From: Micromonospora sp. NBC_01813
Lineage (GTDB): Bacteria; Actinomycetota; Actinomycetes; Mycobacteriales; Micromonosporaceae
Length of the DNA: 64,000 bases
Assembly: GCF_035917335.1 (NCBI RefSeq)
Contig: NZ_CP109067.1
Location: 1,800,501-1,864,500, forward strand
Direction of reading: 5' to 3'
A program made the position numbers and the translations under genes. The notes below the pieces were generated by a model. It made no database searches. It saw only the letters and a program-made list of their open reading frames with translations, and was not told the DNA's origin. Below, piece after piece: positions 51,200-60,089 of this stretch (position 1 is the first letter of the stretch; every line of letters starts with the position of its first letter).

Positions 51200-52189
51200 T
51201 CACCCCTGTCGCTGCCGTGCCCGCTCGACGAGGTCCGTGCCGCGCTCGCCGACGGCGTCCGCGTCGACCGCCAGATCCGGATCGCCCGCCGGCCGGGGTA
51301 CGCAGAGCCACAACGCCGCCGGGCGCACCGTGGCCCGCAGGGCACGGCCGGGCTCAATCAAATCACCGTCGAGTTCCCGGGGCTGGTCACGGTCGCTGGA
51401 GACGGTGACCTCGCGACCCCGGTACGCCTGCATCCGGGGTACCCGGTCATGGCGACGGGCCAGCGCCCAGCCCAGCGCCAGCCAGTGCCGGACCGTACGC
51501 GGAGTGAGCACGGCGACGTCGAGCAGCCCGTCGTCGGGCTCGGCGTCGGCCAGCAGGGTGACACCGCCCTGCAACCGACCGACGTTGGCGACCAGCACGG
51601 TGCGCGCCCGCGCACGGATCAGCGGCTGGTCGTCGATCTGCAGCCGGACCCGCATCGGCCGGTCGCGCAGGTGACGGACGGCGCCGGCGAGGTACGCCGG
51701 CCAGCCGATCCGCGCCTTGGCCTTCTCGGAGGTGGCGGCGAGCATCTTGGCGTCGAAGCCCATCCCGGCCATCACCACGAAGTGGCGGCCGTCGTCGAGC
51801 TCGCCGACGTCGAGCTGTCGCTTCCCTCGTTCGATCGCCACCTGCAGGCCGGCGGCGAGGTCGGTGGAGAGCCCCAGATTGGCGGCGAGCAGGTTGCCGG
51901 TGCCGGCCGGCAGGATCGCCAGCGCCACGTCGGTGCCGACCAGGGCCGCGACGCAGGACATCACGGTGCCGTCCCCGCCACAGGCGAACACGACGTCGAC
52001 GCCGGCCTCGACCGCCTGCCGAGCCTGGCCCTGGCCCGGGTCGTCGACCGTGGTCGACATCCAGACCGGCTCGGCCCAGCCGGCCTCGGCCAGGGCGGCG
52101 TCGACGGTCGCGCGCAGTCCGTCGAGGTCGGCGACCTTGGCCGGGTTGACCACGACGGCGCAGCGCACCGCGTTCGGTTGCTCGTTCAC
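51200..52189 (-). CDS. Diacylglycerol kinase-type lipid kinase
   Basis: The 329-residue protein has the DAGK catalytic motif VVFACGGDGTVMSCVAAL and LPAGTGNLLAANLGL, and a C-terminal beta-sandwich half (VMAGMGFDAKML, then RELDGDLIEPG). Family members phosphorylate diacylglycerol or other lipids with ATP to make phosphatidate or related products. It is monocistronic, starting at a GTG, and convergent with the debranching-enzyme gene. The exact lipid is not predictable. Confidence 0.9.
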   Translation of the reverse strand: MNEQPNAVRCAVVVNPAKVADLDGLRATVDAALAEAGWAEPVWMSTTVDDPGQGQARQAVEAGVDVVFACGGDGTVMSCVAALVGTDVALAILPAGTGNLLAANLGLSTDLAAGLQVAIERGKRQLDVGELDDGRHFVVMAGMGFDAKMLAATSEKAKARIGWPAYLAGAVRHLRDRPMRVRLQIDDQPLIRARARTVLVANVGRLQGGVTLLADAEPDDGLLDVAVLTPRTVRHWLALGWALARRHDRVPRMQAYRGREVTVSSDRDQPRELDGDLIEPGRALRATVRPAALWLCVPRPAGDPDLAVDADAVGERGTDLVERARQRQG

Positions 52190-52215
52190 CGCGTCAGTCT
52201 GTCCGACGCGGCCTG

Positions 52216-52247
52216 CCCTGGCCAGTCGACCGACCGGCCGGCCAGGG
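52216..52247 (-). terminator. Hairpin downstream of GH43 gene
   Basis: CCCTGGCC (52216-52223) and GGCCAGGG (52240-52247) form a perfect 8-bp stem with a 16-nt loop about 20 nt after the stop of the leftward GH43 gene. Confidence 0.65.
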
Positions 52248-52267
52248 CCCGGTGCCGCACGGTCAGG

Positions 52268-53737
52268 TCAGCTGGTCACCCGGAAGGTCGCGTCGCTCCG
52301 GCCCTGCGCGTCGGTGATCGGATCGAGCCGCAGGACGTAGCCGTAGTGCCGGAGGTACCGGTCGGGAAAGTTGTACGACTGGAACGACGTCCACGACGGG
52401 TCGGCCAACCCGGCCACCCGCCGGAAGCTGGCGTCCGCCGCGAAGGTCGTGGTGCCGTCGTTGGCCGCCAGCACGAAGTCGTACCCGTAGTGCCGCAGGT
52501 AGTAGCCCGGGTAGTTGACCGACTCGAACGACACGTGTCCGGAACTGTCGGCCAGGCCGGGAACCAGACGGAACTGGGCGTCCTGGGCCGGACTGGGGTT
52601 GGCGTCGATCCGGACGTCGAAGTTGGCGTGCCGGACGTAGCGGTCCTGATGGTTGTAGGACTGGATGCGGTTGACCGGCACGGTGGAGCCCCAGCGGCCG
52701 AGCACCCGGGACTGCTCGGCGGCGGTCAGGTTGAGGATCGATCCGTGTCGCTTGCGGGTGCCACCCATGCTGAAGTCGGACCGGGTCCGGAAGTTCTGGG
52801 TGGCGCCCAGGTTGGTCGAGGTGATCGGCAGGTAGCCCCGGCCGGTCGCGTACTGGTCCAGCCACAGCACCCATTCGTTGCGGCCGTTGAACTGGGCCCA
52901 CATCGGCCCCTCGACGACGTTTCCGCCGCCGGTGCCGTTGGAGATGCCCAGGTGCGAGAGGTTCCCGAGCGTCGTCCACGAGCCGAGGATCGAGTTGCTG
53001 GCCTCGATGGTGATGTGGCCGTCGGCCGACGCCCGGTAGTAGCGGTAGCCGCCGACGCTGCCCGGCACCTCGATGATCTGCGTGTCGATGATGCCCTGGC
53101 CGGCGCCTCGGTCGATGTAGAGCTGCGGGGCGGTGACGGTGCGGAAGTCACTGGTCCGCACGTACCAGATCCGGTGTTTGGTCACCCCGTCGCGGGCGGA
53201 GTTGGTCGCCCAGTAGATGACGTAGTCGCCGGTGGCCGGGTTGTAGATGGCCTCGGGCGCCCAGGCGTTGCCGGCACCGGCGATCCCGCCGGCGATGTTG
53301 AGCAGCCACGGTGCCGACCAGTTGACCAGGTCGGTCGACTCCCACACCACGATCGAGGTGCTCCCCCGGTTGGCCGCGTCGTTCCACGACGTACCGCTGG
53401 CGATCCGCAGGTCCGTCGCGATGATCCAGTACCGGTCGCCGGCGGGTGACCGGAGGAGGACCGGGTCCCGTACGCCACGGGTGCCGACGGTGGAGAGCAG
53501 GACCGGGCTGCCGTTGTTGAGGTCGGTCCAGCGCAGGCCGTCGGTGCTGTGCGCGAGGTAGATCTGTTCGCCGGTCGCCGACTCACCGGTGAAGTGGGCC
53601 ATCAGATAGCCGGTGAACGGGTCGAGCGCGGCGGCCGGTTTCGGCGCGGCGACCGACCAGGAGGTGAACAGCAGACAGGCCGCGGCGAGGCTGGCGCCGA
53701 GCCGGGTGAGGAGCAGTCGATTGAGGACTCTCGACAT
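52268..53737 (-). CDS. Secreted GH43-type glycosidase with C-terminal AbfB (CBM42) module
   Basis: The 489-residue preprotein has a signal peptide (cleaved near residue 37) and a five-bladed GH43-like propeller (about 40-335). Its general base is in GVRDPVLLRS and its probable acid Glu in NVVEGPMWAQF. The C-terminal module (about 345-489) is an AbfB-type beta-trefoil with three repeats: IQSYNHQDRYVRHANF, FESVNYPGYYLRHYGY and FQSYNFPDRYLRHYGY. AbfB modules bind arabinofuranose side chains, so arabinoxylan or arabinan is the likely target. GGGAG precedes the ATG. Gene order with the next gene suggests one arabinan-degrading unit, but a 108-bp gap separates them. Confidence 0.9.
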   Translation of the reverse strand: MSRVLNRLLLTRLGASLAAACLLFTSWSVAAPKPAAALDPFTGYLMAHFTGESATGEQIYLAHSTDGLRWTDLNNGSPVLLSTVGTRGVRDPVLLRSPAGDRYWIIATDLRIASGTSWNDAANRGSTSIVVWESTDLVNWSAPWLLNIAGGIAGAGNAWAPEAIYNPATGDYVIYWATNSARDGVTKHRIWYVRTSDFRTVTAPQLYIDRGAGQGIIDTQIIEVPGSVGGYRYYRASADGHITIEASNSILGSWTTLGNLSHLGISNGTGGGNVVEGPMWAQFNGRNEWVLWLDQYATGRGYLPITSTNLGATQNFRTRSDFSMGGTRKRHGSILNLTAAEQSRVLGRWGSTVPVNRIQSYNHQDRYVRHANFDVRIDANPSPAQDAQFRLVPGLADSSGHVSFESVNYPGYYLRHYGYDFVLAANDGTTTFAADASFRRVAGLADPSWTSFQSYNFPDRYLRHYGYVLRLDPITDAQGRSDATFRVTS

Positions 53738-53845
53738 CGGGTCTCCCGCTGGAGGGTGGGGGCAAGGGTGGTCGGTGCGGTCGGGGCAGGGGTGGTCGGG
53801 TGCGGCGATGGGTGGTCCAGGACTGGTCGCGCCGGTCGGGGCAGG

Positions 53846-55243
53846 TCAGAGGCTCGGCACGATCGGGAGGATGGTGCCGTCGGCGGCGAACTCCATCCGG
53901 TCGATGGCGACCTCCCGGTTGGTGCCGTTGCCGACCGGCACGGCGAACCGGTGGTACGCGATGTGCCAGGTGTCGCTGCCGGGGGTGCGGACCACCGAGT
54001 GGTGGCCGGTCCCCTTGATGCCGGCGGCGAGACGCTTCTGCAGCACCGCACCCCGGTTGGTCCACGGTCCGAGCGGGGACGAGCCGGTGGCGTACGCCAC
54101 CCGGTAGTCCTCGCTGCGGGTGTCGTTCTCCGACCACATGAAGTAGTAGACGCCGTTGCGTTTGAACACGAACGGTGCCTCGTTGTACCCGGCCGGGGTG
54201 ATGACCCGCACCTGCCCCGGATCGAACGAGACCATGTCGGAGTTGAGCGGCACGACTCGGGCCGCGCCCTGCCCCCAGTACAGGTAGGACCGACCGTCGT
54301 CGTCGGTGAACACCATTGGGTCGATCGCCTGGCCGGAGTACTGGCCGCCGCGGATGAGTGGTCGGCCCAACGCGTCGCGGAACGGCCCGACGGGCGAGTC
54401 CGCGACGGCGACGCCGAGGTGCTTGACCGTGTCCCCGCTGGCCGCCCCGCCGGAAAAGTAGAGGTAGTAGCGGCCGTCGCGGCTGGCAACCGCCGGCGCC
54501 CAGGCAGAGTCGTCGGCCCAGGTCACGTCCGGCCCGTGGTCGAGGATCACCCCGTGGTCGGTCCAGTTGACCAGGTCGGTGGAGGAAAACGCCTTGTAGT
54601 AGGTGGTGCCCCAGCCGGCGTACCCGTCGGTTGTCGGGTAGAGGTAGTAGCGGCCGTTGAAGGTGGTGAGATGCGGGTCAGCAAAGAGCCCCGCGATCGC
54701 CGGCCCCTGGTTCGTCGTCGGCGGCGCCAGCGGCGCGGTGATCCGGAACGAACTGTCCGCCCGGAAGGTCTCGCTGTCCTGGTACGGGTCGAGCCGTAGC
54801 CCGAAGTCGCGGTGCCGGATCCGGTGCGTCGGATAGTTGTACGCCGCCAACGCGATCGACCCGGCGACGGCACCGTCGACCGGGCAGAAGGTGGCGTCGC
54901 GCCGGAACGCCGCGTCACCGGTGTTGGGGTCGACCCGCAGCAGCCAGTCCCGGTGCCGCAGGAACAGGCCGCCAGCGGTCTGCAACGAGTAGCAGGCGGG
55001 AGCGGCCAGTCCGTTGACCACGGTGAAGGTGGCATCGAGCCTGGTCTGCGAGGCGCTCGTCGCGGCGACGGCGTCGAGTCGGACCGACTGGTCGAGGTGC
55101 CGCAGGTACCGGCCGGGATAGTTGACCGATTCCAGTGACCGCGCCCCGGTCGGCAGTTGCGCCGCGCTCGCCGGGCCGCTGACGCCGATGACCATCGCGC
55201 AACAGATCGCCGCCGACAGGCCGAGAGCAGGACGCAACCGCAT
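53846..55243 (-). CDS. Secreted GH43-type glycosidase with N-terminal AbfB module
   Basis: The ATG at 55243 has AGGAG 7 bp upstream; the preprotein is 465 residues. After the signal peptide (about 1-28) comes an AbfB beta-trefoil (about 35-170; LESVNYPGRYLRHLDQSVRL, then YNYPTHRIRHRDFGLRLD). A GH43 propeller (about 180-465) follows with its base in FADPHLTTFNGRYYLY, an aspartate in AIDPMVFTDDDGR and the acid in YNEAPFVFKRNGVYYF. It probably cleaves arabinofuranosyl side chains. Its domain order is the mirror image of the gene that follows in the operon. A LacI-type palindrome lies over the region just upstream of the ribosome site. Confidence 0.92.
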   Translation of the reverse strand: MRLRPALGLSAAICCAMVIGVSGPASAAQLPTGARSLESVNYPGRYLRHLDQSVRLDAVAATSASQTRLDATFTVVNGLAAPACYSLQTAGGLFLRHRDWLLRVDPNTGDAAFRRDATFCPVDGAVAGSIALAAYNYPTHRIRHRDFGLRLDPYQDSETFRADSSFRITAPLAPPTTNQGPAIAGLFADPHLTTFNGRYYLYPTTDGYAGWGTTYYKAFSSTDLVNWTDHGVILDHGPDVTWADDSAWAPAVASRDGRYYLYFSGGAASGDTVKHLGVAVADSPVGPFRDALGRPLIRGGQYSGQAIDPMVFTDDDGRSYLYWGQGAARVVPLNSDMVSFDPGQVRVITPAGYNEAPFVFKRNGVYYFMWSENDTRSEDYRVAYATGSSPLGPWTNRGAVLQKRLAAGIKGTGHHSVVRTPGSDTWHIAYHRFAVPVGNGTNREVAIDRMEFAADGTILPIVPSL

Positions 55244-55255
55244 CGGCACACTCCT

Positions 55256-55271
55256 GTGTTAGCGTTAACAC
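55256..55271. promoter_or_regulatory. LacI-family-type operator at the GH43 gene
   Basis: GTGTTA-GCGT-TAACAC has perfect 6-bp arms around a CG-containing centre, the shape of LacI-family sites, directly next to the ribosome site of the GH43 gene. A second GTGTTAAC half-type box lies at 55318-55325. A repressor here would respond to an arabinose-type inducer if the genes are correctly read. No regulator gene is adjacent. Confidence 0.55.
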
Positions 55272-55424
55272 GACAGTCGGCGGACCGTTACACCGTGATT
55301 GCCAACTGAGATCGATAGTGTTAACTGGCCTCGCCATGGCTGTCAATACCTGGACGGTACGGACATCCGGCCCGGCCGACGCCCAGCGGCCGCCGGCGGC
55401 CGGATCGGCCCGTTAGGGTGGTGC

Positions 55425-56111
55425 ATGCTCGACGGACTCGTCGCCCGTGCCCGCCGCCTCGTCCCCCGCGACGGCCGGCTGGTCCTCGGCATCGCCGGCT
55501 GTCCCGCCGCTGGGAAGTCGACCCTGGCCCGAGCCCTGGTCGACGAACTGGACCGGCACGGGGACACGCCAGCGGCACTGGTGCCGATGGACGGGTTCCA
55601 TCTGTCCGACGCGGCCCTGACCCGGCTCGGCCGGCTCCATCGCAAGGGAGCCGTCGACACCTTCGACGGCGACGGCTACCTCGCCCTGCTCCGCCGGCTC
55701 CGCGCCGACCGGCAGCGGACCATCTGGGCACCGGGCTTCGAACGCGACCTCGAGCAGCCCATCGCCGGGACCATCCCGGTCGACCCCCGGGTACGGCTGG
55801 TCGTCACCGAAGGCAACTACCTGCTCGCCGAGGAGCATCCCTGGTCGCAGGTACGCACCGAACTGACCGAGGTGTGGTTCTGTCACCTCGACGAGACGGT
55901 CCGCCGGGACCGACTCGTCCGCCGGCACGTCGAGTTCGGCAAGTCCGATCAAACGGCCCGCAGTTGGGTCGCCGCCGTGGACGACCCGAACGCGCGGCTG
56001 ATCGAGGCCGGCCGCCACCGCGCGGACCTGGTCATCGACATGGCCCGGCTCGGGCCGATCGGCGCCGAAGGGCCGACCGCACCCGCGGTTGGTCCAGGTC
56101 CGTCGAGGTGA
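55425..56111 (+). CDS. P-loop nucleoside/nucleotide kinase-family protein (phosphoribulokinase/uridine kinase fold)
   Basis: The 228-residue protein has a Walker A loop GIAGCPAAGKSTLA near residue 26 and the fold markers VPMDGFHLSDAAL and RKGAVDTFDGDGYLALL (substrate-binding aspartates). VVTEGNYLLAEEHPWSQV, which is typical of the uridine kinase/pantothenate kinase group, is followed by a LID-like RLVRRHVEFGK. The substrate is unknown: a nucleoside, a vitamin or a sugar such as ribulose or fructose are possible by fold. GGTGG lies close before the ATG. It is divergent from the arabinosidase gene, so a pentose-metabolic role is possible but not shown. Confidence 0.87.
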   Translation: MLDGLVARARRLVPRDGRLVLGIAGCPAAGKSTLARALVDELDRHGDTPAALVPMDGFHLSDAALTRLGRLHRKGAVDTFDGDGYLALLRRLRADRQRTIWAPGFERDLEQPIAGTIPVDPRVRLVVTEGNYLLAEEHPWSQVRTELTEVWFCHLDETVRRDRLVRRHVEFGKSDQTARSWVAAVDDPNARLIEAGRHRADLVIDMARLGPIGAEGPTAPAVGPGPSR

Positions 56112-56122
56112 GGTGGTCGCGG

Positions 56123-57709
56123 CTACTCCCGCCAGCCGGTCAGCTCGACCCCCTTGGACAGTTCCACCCGGAAGCCGAGCGCGATCTCGCCGCTGTCGCC
56201 CGGCGCGAGTGACAGCCGCCAGATCAGCTCACCCAGCTCCGAACGCTCGACCGGCGACGGCACGATGGTCGTCTCCCGCACGACCACCGCCTCATCGCGC
56301 GACACCGGGAGCTGATCGCGCACCTCGACAGTCGCCGGACGGGGCGTGTGGTTGGCGACGGTGATCCGGTACTCCATCTCCCGCCGCCGGGTCGACCCGA
56401 GCGTGGCCTTCGTCTCCACCCGCCGAGACAACTTCCGCTCCACCCGCAGCCGGTCGTCCACCCCCAGCGCCAACTCGGTCTCCTCACCCGGCGCCCACGC
56501 CGGCAGCCTGGTGGACGCGACGAAGTCGGCATCGTGGAACACCGAGGCGGGACCGGGCAGCAGCGCGTGCTCCGAGGTGTTGCGTACCGTGGCCCGCAGA
56601 TGCGCCTCGGCGGCGCGGACCGGTGCGGTGACGTGGTCCAGCCTGGCCGGCAGTTCCAGCACAGCGATGGTGGCCCGGTGCGCGCTGCCGTCGGCCGGGA
56701 CCGCCACCGGTCGGGCCGGCCGGTAGGTGGCCGCGCTGACCCCCTGCTCGACCTCGGCTACGGTCTCCCGCAGCTTCGCGCGGACCGCCGCGGAACGGGC
56801 CGGACCGCCGCCGGACGCAGCCGCTGCGGGTGCCGGCGGCACCGACATCCCGACCGACATGTCCATCGATCCCGCGAACGGGGGTGCCGGCCGGAACCGG
56901 TCGAGATACCACGGCGACAGTTCCGGTACGCCGGTCGCCGCCGCCGGCCGAGCGGTGGAAAGCTGCAGTTCGCACTCCGGCCAGTCCTCCCCGGTGCTCT
57001 GGCTGACCATGCCGAACCAGGTGACGGTCATGGTGTGGTCGACCAGCCGCAGGTCGTAGGAGGGTTGCCAGCGTGCCCCCTCCACCAGGTAGCTCAGCTC
57101 CAGTTCGACATCGGCCTCGTCGACCTCCACCGCCACGATCACCTCGACGGCCAGCCGGTCCGGCTCCCGTTTGCCCTGCGCGGCGTCGAGGTCGCGCCCG
57201 AGGGCTGCCGACTCCTCCGCCAGTTCGATACGCTGACGGGCCAGCGTGCGTCGCCGGGCCCGCGATTCGGCGAGCTGGACGGCCACCGAGTCGGTGAAGG
57301 CCGCCACGTCGCTCGGTGCCGCGTCGCCAGCGGCCAGGGCCCGGGCATACGTGCCACCGGCCCGCTCGACCAGCCGGGCGAGGAACTCGCCGCGTTGCTC
57401 CTCGATCCCATCCGCGTCGTCGACCTCGGCGAGTTCGTCGGCCAGTTCGCGGCGACGCTGCTCCAGGCCGACCACCTGTGCGTCGGTGCTGCGGGCCTGC
57501 CGCCAAACGGTCACGTCGACGCCGAGCACGGTAGCCGGGCCACGACCGCCCACCCGGACCGAATCCCGCCGCAGGCCGAGCGGGAGGGGCGCGACGCGTA
57601 CGCGGTGCCGGCCGGCGGCCAGGTGAATACCGCCGCGTCGGGTGATCCGGGCCCGGTCCGGATAGACGGTGACGCCGACGACGGGTGCAGCTATCTCCGT
57701 AGTGTCCAC
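56123..57709 (-). CDS. DUF4139 domain protein (MuiA-like)
   Basis: The GTG at 57709 gives 528 residues and starts at the typical family segment (VVGVTVYPDRARITRRG); a GTG 48 bp earlier is an alternative, and neither has a clear ribosome site. Residues 10-110 form the N-terminal DUF4140 domain. A predicted coiled coil follows (about 85-190), then the DUF4139 beta-rich domain (about 190-528; LSYLVEGARWQPSYDLRL, WFGMVSQSTGEDW, EYRITVANHTPRPATVEV). It is a common family with no established activity; mucoidy inhibitor A is the named relative. It has no signal peptide, unlike several relatives. It is convergent with the kinase gene. Confidence 0.85.
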   Translation of the reverse strand: MDTTEIAAPVVGVTVYPDRARITRRGGIHLAAGRHRVRVAPLPLGLRRDSVRVGGRGPATVLGVDVTVWRQARSTDAQVVGLEQRRRELADELAEVDDADGIEEQRGEFLARLVERAGGTYARALAAGDAAPSDVAAFTDSVAVQLAESRARRRTLARQRIELAEESAALGRDLDAAQGKREPDRLAVEVIVAVEVDEADVELELSYLVEGARWQPSYDLRLVDHTMTVTWFGMVSQSTGEDWPECELQLSTARPAAATGVPELSPWYLDRFRPAPPFAGSMDMSVGMSVPPAPAAAASGGGPARSAAVRAKLRETVAEVEQGVSAATYRPARPVAVPADGSAHRATIAVLELPARLDHVTAPVRAAEAHLRATVRNTSEHALLPGPASVFHDADFVASTRLPAWAPGEETELALGVDDRLRVERKLSRRVETKATLGSTRRREMEYRITVANHTPRPATVEVRDQLPVSRDEAVVVRETTIVPSPVERSELGELIWRLSLAPGDSGEIALGFRVELSKGVELTGWRE

Positions 57710-57781
57710 GGCGGCGACGGTAGCCGAACCACGCTCGCGATGGCCGGCTCCGGCCACATGCTTCTTGGTCGGTGGGGAGCC

Positions 57782-58129
57782 TCAGCTGTCGGTGGCGGGC
57801 AGCCGCTCGTAGACGACGACCGGGTTGCCAGCCGGGTCGAAGACCACGACCCGCCGCTCGTGCGCCCCGGTCACCGTCTCCCCCGCCGTCGCGCCGACCG
57901 CGACCAGTTGGGCCACACAGCCGTCGAGGTCGTCGACCTGGACGCTGAGCAGAGTGCGGCCGGCGACGGGTTGCTGCGACGCGTCGGCCAGGCCGATGGT
58001 CACCGCGCCGTCGGTGAGCGCCGCGTACCGGTCGCCGTCGCGGAACTTCACCGTCAACCCGAGTCGGGTGTAGAACCCGAGCTGGGCATCCAGGCTCCCG
58101 GCGGGGACGATCACGTGGCCGATCCTCAT
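57782..58129 (-). CDS. VOC-family (glyoxalase/dioxygenase fold) protein
   Basis: This 115-residue protein is a single vicinal-oxygen-chelate domain: HVIVPAGSLDAQLGFYTRLGLTV, then VQVDDLDGCVAQLVAVGA and VVVFDPAGNPVVVYE. A metal-binding His and Glu are present (HVIV, YER), but with one copy it would act as a dimer. It is the last gene of the seven-gene operon and overlaps the oxidoreductase gene before it (ATGA). It may isomerise, epimerise or cleave an intermediate of the pathway. Confidence 0.88.
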   Translation of the reverse strand: MRIGHVIVPAGSLDAQLGFYTRLGLTVKFRDGDRYAALTDGAVTIGLADASQQPVAGRTLLSVQVDDLDGCVAQLVAVGATAGETVTGAHERRVVVFDPAGNPVVVYERLPATDS

Positions 58130-59109
58130 GCCCGGAACCTCGGCATGACCTCGCGGGCGAACCGCTCGACGATCTCGATCGACCGCTCGATCGGCAGTCC
58201 GAGCCACTGGGCACGGAAGACGAAGTGGTTGTAGCCGGCGGCGGCGAAGTCGGAGATCTTCGCGGCGATGTCGTCGGGCGAGCCGAAGAAGAGCGCCTTC
58301 TCCTTGATCGAGTCCCACTGGGACTCGAAGAAGTCCATCCCGTACTGGACGTACTCGCCGTAGGAGCGGCGGACGGCGTCGCCGGCCATCGCGAACGCGG
58401 CGTCGGCGGAATCCGCGACGCACAGGTCCCGGTGGATCGGGAAGACAGCGCCCTGGTCACTGAATCCGGCCGCCCGGCGCTGCTCGCGGTACTCCGCCAG
58501 GTTGCCCACGGCCCAGTTGCGGCGCACGTTCGACGAGGCCAGCCACGGCAGTCCCTGCCGGGCGATCCGGGCGATGCCGGTCGGGCCGTTGGCGCCGACC
58601 CAGACCGGTGGGTGCGGCCGCTGGACCGGCAGTACGCTGCACCGCACCCCGTCGAGGGTGAAGTGCCGGCCCGCGTGGTGGACCGGCTCACCGGTCCACA
58701 GCTGCTGCATCACCGACAGTGACTCGTTCATCCGCGACACCCGGGTGCGCCGGTCGACGCCGAACGAGGCGAACTCCTCGTCGCGGTAGCCCGAGCCGAT
58801 CCCCAGCACGAAGCGCCCACCGGACATCTGGTCGATCGTGGCGATCTCCTCGGCCCAGTGCACCGGGTGGCCCAGCGGCAGGATGAGGATGCCGGTGCCC
58901 AGCTGCATGGTGCCGGAGTGCTCGACGAGCCGGCTCAGCAACGGCATCGGCTGTGGCGTCCGCAGCGACGACAGGTAGTGGTGGATGCCGAACACCGAGT
59001 CGTAGCCGAGGTCCCGAATGTGCTGGACGTACTCGACGGTCTCGCCGATGCGCCGCTGCAGGTCGTCGCCGAGGTCGTACTGGTGGTCGAGGAGGATGCC
59101 GAACTTCAC
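58126..59109 (-). CDS. LLM-class flavin-dependent oxidoreductase 1
   Basis: The 327-residue protein starts VKFGILLDHQYDLGDDLQRR and has the luciferase-like TIM-barrel signatures MQLGTGILILPLGHPVHWAEEIATIDQMSGGRFVLGIGSGYRDEEF and VWVGANGPTGIARIA. It would use F420 or FMN to oxidise or hydroxylate a substrate. Two closely similar paralogues are in the same operon. The gene starts at a GTG 8 bp after the crotonase gene and overlaps the VOC gene. Confidence 0.9.
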   Translation of the reverse strand: MKFGILLDHQYDLGDDLQRRIGETVEYVQHIRDLGYDSVFGIHHYLSSLRTPQPMPLLSRLVEHSGTMQLGTGILILPLGHPVHWAEEIATIDQMSGGRFVLGIGSGYRDEEFASFGVDRRTRVSRMNESLSVMQQLWTGEPVHHAGRHFTLDGVRCSVLPVQRPHPPVWVGANGPTGIARIARQGLPWLASSNVRRNWAVGNLAEYREQRRAAGFSDQGAVFPIHRDLCVADSADAAFAMAGDAVRRSYGEYVQYGMDFFESQWDSIKEKALFFGSPDDIAAKISDFAAAGYNHFVFRAQWLGLPIERSIEIVERFAREVMPRFRA

Positions 59110-59117
59110 CGCAGCGC

Positions 59118-60089
59118 CTACTTCTCGCGTGACCGGGTGTCGCTGAGCCGGAAAAAGGGCGCGACCAGCCGGTCCCGGTCGGCCAGCGCCTGGGCGAGGC
59201 CCTTCTCGCGGCGCTCCTTGAGGAAGTTCCAGTCCCCGTCGGCGAAGCTGACGTTGGTGGCCCAGCCGTGCCCGACCCAGCCGGTCATCGCGCCGAGGCC
59301 CTTGCCCCGGGCCTCCATCACCAGCTGCATCATCGACTTGCCCATCATCAGCGAGTCCAGCGGCATGACCGCGATCGCGTCGGCGTAGTCGTCGACCCAC
59401 CGCTGCAGTTCGTCACGCTCGACGACCTTGGTCACCAGGCCCTTGCGTTCGCCCTCCTCGGCGCCGATGGCCCGCATCGTGAGCATGACGTCCTTCATCG
59501 TGGTCAGGCCGACCTTCTCGATCCAGTGGTACATGTCCTGCGGCGCCGGACCGAGATAGCGGAACGCCGGGTGGGTGAACCGGGCGTCGGGGCTGGCGAT
59601 GACGATGTCGGCCGAGAGCGCGATCTGGAAGTGGCCGCCGTAGCAGTACCCCTGCACCTGGCAGATGGTCGCCTTGAGCGACTCGATGATCGGGCGGGTG
59701 AAGCCGGAACTGAGCACGTTGCGGTCGGGCAGGATCCGCTGCCGCTGTGCCGGCCGCCGCCGCGACGCCTTGTCGGTGCCGGTCTTGTAGCCGATGTAGT
59801 GCCCGAGCTCGGCGGCGTCGGCACCGGTACCGAAGTGCTCACCCTCGCCCGTGAAGACGATGACCTTGACCCGGTCGTCGGTCTCGGCCTGGCGGACCAG
59901 GTCACCGACGCGTTCGAAGGCGGCCACCGGGATGGCGTTGAGCCGATCCGGCCGGTCGAAGGTGATGGTCGCCACGGACCGCTGCTCGTCGACGTCGTAC
60001 CGGACGTACCTCGCGAGAACCTCGGGGTCGACCTCCATGTTCTCGACGTCCCACTGGTGTTCCAGAAGTTCGGCTTCGGTCTTCTTCAC
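59118..60089 (-). CDS. Crotonase-fold protein with altered active site
   Basis: The 323-residue protein has the enoyl-CoA hydratase fold: VATITFDRPDRLNAIPVAAFE, the oxyanion segment GEHFGTGADAAELG, and GYCYGGHFQIALSADIVIAS. The two glutamates that normally act in hydratases are replaced: the first (GGGCE) is Q in GGHFQ, and the second (FxxPE) is A in FTHPAF. It may therefore be an isomerase, decarboxylase, hydrolase or dehalogenase on a CoA-ester, or an inactive partner. Additional N-terminal 30 residues and an extended C-terminus are present. The GTG start overlaps the oxidoreductase gene upstream. Confidence 0.88.
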   Translation of the reverse strand: MKKTEAELLEHQWDVENMEVDPEVLARYVRYDVDEQRSVATITFDRPDRLNAIPVAAFERVGDLVRQAETDDRVKVIVFTGEGEHFGTGADAAELGHYIGYKTGTDKASRRRPAQRQRILPDRNVLSSGFTRPIIESLKATICQVQGYCYGGHFQIALSADIVIASPDARFTHPAFRYLGPAPQDMYHWIEKVGLTTMKDVMLTMRAIGAEEGERKGLVTKVVERDELQRWVDDYADAIAVMPLDSLMMGKSMMQLVMEARGKGLGAMTGWVGHGWATNVSFADGDWNFLKERREKGLAQALADRDRLVAPFFRLSDTRSREK

